The notes under the pieces: model-generated
Database searches by the model: none
What the model was told of the DNA's origin: nothing
What the model saw: the letters and a program-made list of their open reading frames with translations, nothing else
Shown here: positions 16,901-22,764 of the stretch, one piece after another
Position numbering within the stretch: position 1 is the first letter of the stretch
Layout: each line of letters starts with the position of its first letter
Translations under genes and position numbers: made by a program
Assembly: GCA_022840285.1 (NCBI GenBank)
Contig: JALHIE010000070.1
Coordinates: forward strand, 1-22,764
Origin: Porphyromonadaceae bacterium
GTDB taxonomy: Bacteria > Bacteroidota > Bacteroidia > Bacteroidales > Dysgonomonadaceae
Length of the DNA stretch: 22,764 nucleotides
Direction: 5' to 3'

Positions 16901-18328
16901 TCAAACATTTACGCTTATTCCAAAAAAAAGTTCATTTAAGCTGTGCTTCACACTGGAAAAATACGTATACAAGGTGTTCCTGTTGAAACTCCGGGCCCTA
17001 AGCACTACATGAACCCTTTTGTTCAGGCTGTATTTCATGGTTAATCCCAGTAAATTCAGCATGGTGCTGCTTTTATCGCCTTGTACGTTGAGGAAATCAA
17101 TTTCATTTATTGTCAACTGTTTCAGTACTTCGTAGTCATCCACACCTTTCCACGAGAAAAGAAAATAATCCTCAGAGAATAAAGAGATCGTCAGCCTCTG
17201 TTTAAACTGTAAGGAACTGCTCAATTTCAGGCTAAAGCCGCTCCCGAAATTATAATCCCTGTCTTCGAGCTTAAAATGATCTGAGGTGCTTGCTCCCAGG
17301 ATAATCCCGCTTAAATGAACCGCGAATTGTACTGTGCTTTTGTCCTTTTTCTTCTGAACGATTATTCCCGGGCCAATTGCCGCTGCTTCGGAGATATAAA
17401 CCGGTGCCGTATTATTGTTTGTTCTCCCGTTTAGGTCGTAGTAGTTGAAATGCTGGAACAAACCTACAGTTACCCGTGTCTCGTTGTTGTGAAGCAGTTC
17501 CTTGTTGAGCATGAGCCCGAGGGTATTGGCCTGCGTCAGGTGGAGGTAGTTGTTGCCTGCACGGATTTCTCCCGTCAGCCGGAACCAGTCATACGGCTTT
17601 CCGGCAACAGTTTCAAACAGCTCGCCGTAGAGCAGCTCAATCCCCAGAGCAGATCTCCACATGCTCGGGTTACTGCCGGTAGTACCTGTCGCTGTTTCTC
17701 CGAAATACAGTTCCAGCCAGTAAGAAGGAGCGTGGAGAAAGTTTCCTCTGGATTGGCCTGTTCTCCACGCCTCACCCGTGGTCAGCCGGGTGATGAGCCG
17801 GGTAGGGGCCAGGATGCCGGCAAGAAGCTCCCTGCCCACACGCTCCAGCCCCGTTGTCCGATTATCCAATACCAGATCGGAGAACCGGAACAGGGTCTCT
17901 CCCAGGGCCGTTCCGCCGATCGTTGTAGCCCACAGGTCGTTTTGAGAGGGCGGTTTTGTCTCCATCAGGTATTCCCACATCAGGCTGCCGGCCATACTGA
18001 CAGAGGAAGATTGATAAAACCCCAACCCGTTCGTCCTTGCACTGCTGAAATACATTGACCCGTGGTAGGGATGTCCGATAAAGTTTGTGGAAAACCTGTT
18101 TGTATCCCATACAGGCCATGTCTTTAAATTGGTCCGCATCGACCTTAAATTGATCTGGGCGTATTCATCCTTTAGGATGATCCGGTTGAACCCTCTCATC
18201 ACCATGTTCAAACCTACGTTGATAGAGACAGACTTGCCCTTGTTTTTCTCGGCAACGCTGTCTGTCCTGCCCTGCCCGTAAAGTGGTAGGGCCAACAACA
18301 CGCAATATGTCAGTATCGATCTATACAC
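16901..18328 (-). CDS. DUF3943 domain protein, exported
   Basis: The 475-residue protein has a signal peptide (MYRSILTYCVLLALPLYGQ) and uses a GTG start; no suitable ATG is nearby. The region FSTNFIGHPYHGSMYFSSAR, then NGLGFYQS and TTIGGTALGE, is the DUF3943 core (about residues 80-150), followed by a conserved APTRLITRLTTGE. The rest is rich in alternating hydrophobic strands ending in LNELFFGISVNV, which suggests an outer-membrane or periplasmic beta-structure. The family has no established function. The gene sits 5 bases after the ancestral end of permease 2 and 12 bases before the phospholipase gene, so all are likely one transcript. A link to outer-membrane lipid handling is inference from these neighbours. 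Confidence 0.8.
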   Translation of the reverse strand: MYRSILTYCVLLALPLYGQGRTDSVAEKNKGKSVSINVGLNMVMRGFNRIILKDEYAQINLRSMRTNLKTWPVWDTNRFSTNFIGHPYHGSMYFSSARTNGLGFYQSSSVSMAGSLMWEYLMETKPPSQNDLWATTIGGTALGETLFRFSDLVLDNRTTGLERVGRELLAGILAPTRLITRLTTGEAWRTGQSRGNFLHAPSYWLELYFGETATGTTGSNPSMWRSALGIELLYGELFETVAGKPYDWFRLTGEIRAGNNYLHLTQANTLGLMLNKELLHNNETRVTVGLFQHFNYYDLNGRTNNNTAPVYISEAAAIGPGIIVQKKKDKSTVQFAVHLSGIILGASTSDHFKLEDRDYNFGSGFSLKLSSSLQFKQRLTISLFSEDYFLFSWKGVDDYEVLKQLTINEIDFLNVQGDKSSTMLNLLGLTMKYSLNKRVHVVLRARSFNRNTLYTYFSSVKHSLNELFFGISVNV

Positions 18329-18333
18329 CCACG

Positions 18334-19414
18334 TTATCCTCTCTTTTTATAACTGAATACTGCCCATCCATTCAATACTACGGCTATTGCTCCCAATGCC
18401 AGCAGGTTCCCGGAGACAGAAAGGGTTGATGGCCGCGATTGCCTGAGCCCATGCGGGCATGCTTGAGACCGGGGTGAACATGCCTCCCAGCAGGACCAGG
18501 ATCAGGATAAAGAACATCACCAGGAAACTGGCCTGTTGCATGGTCTCCGAATAGTTGGAAATAATGATTCCCAGGCCCGACACGGAGAGGATAAAGACAA
18601 TGGCCGAAATAAGCACTGCAACCACTCCTCCGCCGGGCCATAGGCCGTAGATCAGAAACGACAGGGTAATGGAGATAATCATCACAACGAGGCCGACGGC
18701 CCAGTAAGGTATCAGTTTGGCAAGGATAAAATTCATCTTGCTTATCGGTGTCACGTTGATCTGGTTAATGGTGCCGTTCTCTTTTTCCATTACAATATTG
18801 AGTGCCGGCAGAATGCCACACAGAATCGTAAGCAACAGCACCATGAAGCCCGGGATCATAAATTTTTTGTAATCCAGTGCGGGGTTGTACTTGTACTGCG
18901 GGACAATATTCATCTTCTTCAGGCGCATGAAGGACACCCGTGTTTGGGGCGGCAGTGTCTGCGTCAATTCCCCGCGCAGCTCCGACGAAAAATCGTTCAC
19001 GATTTGCATGACATAATTGCTGCCCAACAGCCCTTGAGTCCCGTTTACCGAGTTCACAGCAACCCCTACGCCCGACTCTCTTCTTTTCACCAGATCCACA
19101 TCAAACGAAGCGGGTATCTCCAGGATCATATCGGTTTCGTCGTTTTCCATATTCAGCATCGCCGCATTGTAATCGGGTGGGGTGTCGTGCAAAATAAAGT
19201 ACTGTGAAGCAGCTATTTTGTCGGTTAGTCTTTTGGAATAGACGCTTTTGCTGTGATCAACCACATCCACGCGGATGTTTTTTATCTCAAAACTTACTGC
19301 CCACGGGAAAACCAGCAACACCATGGTGGGAAACAACACGATAAGCCTTGGAATCAATGGATTCCTGAACATCTGTTTAAATTCTTTTTCTATGAGGAAT
19401 TTTAATGTCTTCAT
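18334..19414 (-). pseudogene. ABC-2 type permease 2 (YhhJ/YbhR-like), C-terminal deletion with frameshift
   Basis: This is an ABC-2 membrane subunit of a YbhFSR-like exporter: an N-terminal helix (IPRLIVLFPTMVLLVFPWAV), a long periplasmic domain (about residues 40-190), then five hydrophobic helices with the conserved VMEKENGTINQINVTPISK segment. The frame reads normally to AQAIAAINP near 18422, then changes. In the next frame LSVSGNLLALGAIAVVLNGW and AVFSYKKRG follow to a stop at 18334-18336. Compared with permease 1 of the same operon (VPARWFIEAVRKVMIQGLG and onward), about 16 residues are missing at the join. As written, the first frame ends at 18347 with an unrelated tail. The last helix would be lost from the product, so function is doubtful. 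Confidence 0.75.
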
Positions 19415-19428
19415 TCGGATTCTATTTT

Positions 19429-20467
19429 TTACTCCAGCCTCTTTTTAGTCTTCATAATGGTAACTCCCAGCAGGAACAGTGTCATTCCCGCTAATACGAG
19501 CATTTCTTTCCAGGCTATGGTCATTCCCAGTCCCTGGATCATCACTTTTCTCACGGCTTCAATAAACCAACGTGCTGGTACTATGGCCGACAGTGCCTGC
19601 AATGCCCCGGGCATGTTATCTACCGGGAAGATCATCCCTGATAGCATAAGCACGGGAATCATGGCGGTGATAGCCGAGAAGATGACCGCATTGACCTGTT
19701 TGTCTACCAGTGTGGAAACGGTCAATCCATATGACAAAGTTAGGGTTATGTAGAGGATAGCAACGAAAAACAGCAACAGGAGGCTGCCGTTGACAGGCAC
19801 GTCCAGCACAAAATAGCTCAGAAGCAGAATAATGACAAAGTCGATAAAAGAGATCACCATATAGGGAATGGTCTTTGCGAAGATCATGGTTCCCGGTCAT
19901 GATGGTGCAAATGATCATCAGTACCAACCCCATGATACCCGGTACAAACATATAGGATGATTTCATCAGCGGATTGTAGATCATCCGGTTCTCAGTCTGG
20001 ATCTGAAACGGTATCTGTATCAAGTCGGTTTGTTCCCGTTGAAATCCCGCTATGATAGCCGTGGCATAGGTTGCCGCGATGGAGCCCCGGTTTGGGTCGG
20101 AACTGTTGGAAAGCAGTTGTACGTCAGCTTCTCCCGAGTGCACCAACTCCTTCTGGAAGTTTTGCTGAAAGACCACTGCCAGATCGAGCTCACCTTTCCG
20201 CATCGACTCTTCCATTTCATCCATGGTTTGAACGCTTCCCCGATAATTGAAGTAGGAGTTCTGCCGTATCCGTTCCGCGATGCCCGTGGTGAAAGCATCG
20301 GGAGTGGGGTCGTAGACGGCCACACGAATGTTCTGTACCTCCATGTTTACGGCAAAGCCGAACAACAGAACTTCCACTACAGGCATCCCCAGGATTATCA
20401 GCAAGGTCCTATTGTCCCGGATGATATGCCGGAACTCTTTTTTTACAAATGCTATAAATTGTTTCAT
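19429..20467 (-). pseudogene. ABC-2 type permease 1 (YhhJ/YbhS-like) with internal deletions and frameshift
   Basis: The gene begins in a TAATG overlap with the preceding ATPase. Residues from the ATG at 20467 give the first helix (TLLIILGMPVVEVLLFGFAV), the periplasmic domain and FVPGIMGLVLMIICTIMT. Near 19894 the frame changes, and GTMIFAKTIPYMVISFIDFV continues to the stop at 19429. Aligned with permease 2 (CGILPALNIVMEKENGTI then NQINVTPISKMNFILAKLIPY), permease 1 lacks the ten residues equivalent to ALNIVMEKEN (about 29 bases, frame lost) and the thirteen equivalent to NQINVTPISKMNF (39 bases, in frame). The missing cytoplasmic segment is highly conserved in ABC-2 permeases and probably contacts the ATPase. 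The encoded product would be truncated. Confidence 0.75.
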
Positions 20468-21207
20468 TAGTCCCCCCTCTTTGCTTTACGTGCCAATTGT
20501 CGAAATACCTCATCCATGGAGTCGGCGCTGAACCTGCGGCGTAACTCGGCCGGTGTGTCCAAGGCGTCGATACGGCCATCCACCATGATCGATACCCTGT
20601 TGCAGTACTCTGCTTCGTCCATGTAGTGCGTGGTTACAAAAACGGTGATCCCCCGGTCGGCCGCATCGTAGATCATTTCCCAGAACTGCCGGCGCATGGC
20701 CGGGTCAACTCCGCCCGTAGGTTCATCCAGAAAAACAATCCTGGGCTCATGAAAGATGGCCACGGAAAAAGCTAGTTTTTGTTTCCATCCCAACGGGAGG
20801 TATTTCACCAGGGTGTTGCGCTCCTGTTCAAAATCCAATTGCTTCAACAACTCGTTCGTCTTTTCCGCAATTGTTTTATCAGATAACCCGTAGATACCCC
20901 CGAACAGGCGGATATTCTCCCAAACTTTCAGGTCTTCGTACAGGGAGAATTTCTGGCTCATGTATCCTATATTCCGTTTAATCCGTTCATTTTCTTTAAT
21001 GATATCATAACCAGCTACGCTTCCTTCTCCTGCCGTCGGCATGCTGATACCGCAAAGCATTTGCATGGCAGTGGTTTTACCCGCGCCGTTGGCACCCAGA
21101 AAACCAAAAATCTCACCTTCCTTCACATCAAAAGAGATGCGGTCCACGGCCGTGAAATTGCCAAACTTTTTTGTCAGGTTGAATACCTCGATAACTTTTT
21201 TGCTCAT
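20467..21207 (-). CDS. ABC transporter ATPase 2 of a YbhF-like exporter
   Basis: The 246-residue cytoplasmic ATPase looks complete: Walker A GANGAGKTT (residues 38-46), Q-loop in YMSQKFSLYEDL (82-93), a variant signature LPLGWKQ (137-143), Walker B IVFLDEP (157-163) and the switch histidine in TTHYMDEA. LPLGWKQ in place of LSGG is common in the second nucleotide-binding domain of YbhF-like exporters, so it is not damage. The ABC-2 family exports drugs, lipids or polymers; substrate is unknown. It starts 3 bases after the stop of ATPase 1 and its TAA stop overlaps the permease 1 start (TAATG). This ATPase provides the internal comparison that shows what ATPase 1 has lost. Confidence 0.92.
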   Translation of the reverse strand: MSKKVIEVFNLTKKFGNFTAVDRISFDVKEGEIFGFLGANGAGKTTAMQMLCGISMPTAGEGSVAGYDIIKENERIKRNIGYMSQKFSLYEDLKVWENIRLFGGIYGLSDKTIAEKTNELLKQLDFEQERNTLVKYLPLGWKQKLAFSVAIFHEPRIVFLDEPTGGVDPAMRRQFWEMIYDAADRGITVFVTTHYMDEAEYCNRVSIMVDGRIDALDTPAELRRRFSADSMDEVFRQLARKAKRGD

Positions 21208-21210
21208 GTC

Positions 21211-22065
21211 CTAACTTGTCAATGCCATAAAACAATCCTCCACAGTGGGTGCTATGGGAGCGATACGTACGTCGTTGAATTTTTTGTTCGCCAGGTATCG
21301 CTTCAACTCTTCCGTCTGCAGGCTTTTTTCTACGGTGATGTGAATCTTGTCGCCAAACGCGAAACTGCTCTTTACCTTATCGTGAGCGCGCAGCTCACCG
21401 AGCAGTGCCGACATGCCGGTTCCTTCCACTGCCCAGAGTATCTCCGGATAATCATCAATGATTCCTTGTGGGGTGTCGTTTGCAATAAATTCCCCTTCAC
21501 GGATCAGCGCTATCCTGTCGCAACGGCTCGCTTCATCCATATATGCTGTCGACACCAGAATGGTGATCCCCTGCTCCTTCAGCCGTCCCAGCATATCCCA
21601 GAACTCCTTTCTTGAGACCGGGTCTACCCCTGTGGTAGGCTCGTCCAGGATCAGGATCTCCGGTTTATGGATCAGTGCGCAGCTAAGGGCCAGCTTCTGT
21701 TTCATTCCGCCCGAGAGCGCTCCGGCACGCCGTTTTTTAAAGGGCTCGATTTGTTGGTAAATATCTTTGATCAGGTGGTAGTTCTCTTCTACGGTTGTAT
21801 TGAAGAGCGTGGCGAAAAATACTAGGTTCTCCTCCACGCTCAGATCCTGATAGAGTGAGAACCGGCCCGGCATGTAACCGATAATCTGTCGTATCTTCCG
21901 GTAATCCTTCACCACGTCGTGCCCATTCATTATTGCCGAACCGCTATCGGGCAGGATCAGTGATGCCAGGATCCGGAAGAGATCTACTGTGAAAGAGATG
22001 CTGTTCAGGGCATTCACCTTACCCTGCCTGCCGTAACTTTTATGTAAATCCTTTACTTCAATCAT
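21211..22065 (-). CDS. ABC transporter ATPase 1 lacking its Walker A segment (in-frame deletion)
   Basis: The 284-residue frame is open, but the nucleotide-binding domain is incomplete. Residues 1-28 end SISFTVD and go straight into LFRILASLILPDSG at residue 29. In ATPase 2 of the same operon, 17 residues (E30 to T46, including GANGAGKTT) fill that position. The loss is therefore about 51 bases in frame, with the join at 21981/21982. Everything else is present: Q-loop region YMPGRFSLYQDL, signature LSGGMKQ (117-123), Walker B ILILDEP (137-143), D-loop, a switch position read as STAYMDEA, and a C-terminal extension of about 70 residues. Without the P-loop, ATP binding should fail, so the gene is probably inactive unless the deletion is an assembly error. 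It starts 12 bases after the HlyD-type stop. Confidence 0.88.
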   Translation of the reverse strand: MIEVKDLHKSYGRQGKVNALNSISFTVDLFRILASLILPDSGSAIMNGHDVVKDYRKIRQIIGYMPGRFSLYQDLSVEENLVFFATLFNTTVEENYHLIKDIYQQIEPFKKRRAGALSGGMKQKLALSCALIHKPEILILDEPTTGVDPVSRKEFWDMLGRLKEQGITILVSTAYMDEASRCDRIALIREGEFIANDTPQGIIDDYPEILWAVEGTGMSALLGELRAHDKVKSSFAFGDKIHITVEKSLQTEELKRYLANKKFNDVRIAPIAPTVEDCFMALTS

Positions 22066-22077
22066 TTTTGTTGCAAA

Positions 22078-22764
22078 TTAAAGCTTAACCTCTCCATACA
22101 TGCCGATCTTCAGGAAACCATCGTTCGGGACGGCAATTTTCAGCGCATACACTAAGTTAGCCCGTTCATTCTTGGTCTGAATGGTCTTGGGAGTAAACTC
22201 CGATTTATCGGATATCCAGTTGATCCGGCCCTTGTATGACTTCATTCCGCCGTGCCCGTCGTCAACCCGTACCGTCACCTCACCGTTCAGTTTGATTTGT
22301 GCCAGCTGATCATTTATCACGTAGGCCCTCAGGAATAGGATTCCGGTATCGGCAATTTTGAATAGGGGAGTACCTATGGTAGCCAGCTCACCTGCCTCTG
22401 CATATCTGTTGAGTACGGTCCCCGAAATAGGGCTGACGATACGGGTCTTGTCCAGTTGATCTTCCAGTTGTGCGACCTGAATATCGAGCGTGGAGCTTTG
22501 TGCGGAAATATTATCACTGCTTTTTTGTAATGTGGATGTCAGCGCCGATAGCTGCCTCCTCACAACCTCCAATTGGGAGTCAATGTCGTCCAGCTGTTTC
22601 TGATTGGCGGCATTGGCGGTAACCAATCTCCCTAACCGTGCTTTTTCCCGCTCCAATGATTTGATTTGCTCCTGTAAAGCTGCCGTCTGCGCTTTTATAT
22701 CGGGCTGCTGGGCACGGACACCTTTCGCGTTGGAGAGCAAGGACATTTTTTGCAGATAGAGCTG
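22078..22764 (-). CDS. HlyD-family membrane-fusion protein (periplasmic adaptor), C-terminal part
   Basis: The C-terminal 228 residues are visible; the frame continues past the right edge of the window. A long coiled coil (about the first 105 visible residues, IKAQTAALQEQIKSLEREKA and following heptads) leads to a lipoyl-like half (TRIVSPISGTVLNRYAEAGE) and a beta-barrel domain with ISDKSEFTPKTIQTKNERAN. This last motif is typical of YbhG/EmrA-like adaptors for ABC-2 exporters. Such proteins are anchored in the inner membrane and bridge the pump to an outer-membrane channel, here not in view. It is the first visible gene of the operon, 12 bases before ATPase 1. No break is seen in the visible part. 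Confidence 0.88.
   Translation of the reverse strand, partial: QLYLQKMSLLSNAKGVRAQQPDIKAQTAALQEQIKSLEREKARLGRLVTANAANQKQLDDIDSQLEVVRRQLSALTSTLQKSSDNISAQSSTLDIQVAQLEDQLDKTRIVSPISGTVLNRYAEAGELATIGTPLFKIADTGILFLRAYVINDQLAQIKLNGEVTVRVDDGHGGMKSYKGRINWISDKSEFTPKTIQTKNERANLVYALKIAVPNDGFLKIGMYGEVKL

Noticed and set aside
20545..20560. LPLGWKQ in place of the ABC signature LSGG in ATPase 2 as a defect (residues 137-143, near 20780-20800)
   Set aside because: This variant is usual in the second nucleotide-binding domain of YbhF-like exporters, and the other motifs are intact.
1..22764. CRISPR arrays, tRNA or rRNA genes, insertion sequences, integrases and phage genes
   Set aside because: Reading both strands showed no spaced direct repeats, no transposase or integrase motifs and no recognisable structural RNA.

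Overview
The window looks like chromosomal DNA from the Bacteroidota, most likely the order Bacteroidales. Signs are a fucose operon led by a GntR-type regulator, a NigD-like lipoprotein, a DUF4294 protein, a YgiQ-type radical SAM gene, a Bacteroidales-type leucyl-tRNA synthetase, and several TAnnTTTG (-7) promoter boxes, the hallmark of the Bacteroidota sigma factor. Genus cannot be fixed from sequence alone; a Dysgonomonadaceae-like organism is a guess. I see no tRNA, rRNA, CRISPR array, insertion sequence, phage or integrase, and no gene-free stretch above 300 bases.

Layout. (1) 1-5063, minus strand: a sugar locus with a GntR/LacI-type regulator, fucI, fucU and fucP, then the start of a lipoprotein Gfo/Idh/MocA (GH109-like) gene cut by the window edge. 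The regulator and the GH109-like gene each carry the same near-palindrome TGTTTTATAACATA at almost the same distance (35-36 nt) upstream of a TAnnTTTG box, which suggests one regulon. No fuculokinase or fuculose-phosphate aldolase gene is present. (2) 5192-9600, minus: a NigD-like lipoprotein, a ygiQ-family gene with two frame-breaking deletions, and a SulP anion transporter. (3) 9637-15978: a DUF4294 protein (minus) divergent from a long-chain acyl-CoA ligase, leuS and a YitT-family membrane protein (plus). The divergent gap holds a perfect 9-bp inverted repeat. (4) 15998-22764, minus: one tightly packed operon encoding an HlyD-type membrane-fusion protein (partial), two ABC ATPases, two ABC-2 permeases, a DUF3943 protein and a phospholipase A-type outer-membrane protein.

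The most unusual feature is a set of short internal deletions. The first ATPase has lost its whole Walker A segment in frame. Permease 1 lacks two conserved segments around its EKExGT motif. Permease 2 lacks about 16 residues near its C-terminus. YgiQ lacks two segments. These losses can be measured partly against paralogues inside the same operon. Everything between the two damaged loci (7.8-18.3 kb) reads as intact. Either the exporter and ygiQ are recent pseudogenes, or the contig has assembly errors at highly conserved sites; raw reads would decide. The other notable points are the fucose/GH109 regulon candidate, which fits use of fucosylated host glycans, and the pairing of an export pump with DUF3943 and phospholipase A, which suggests an outer-membrane lipid role.
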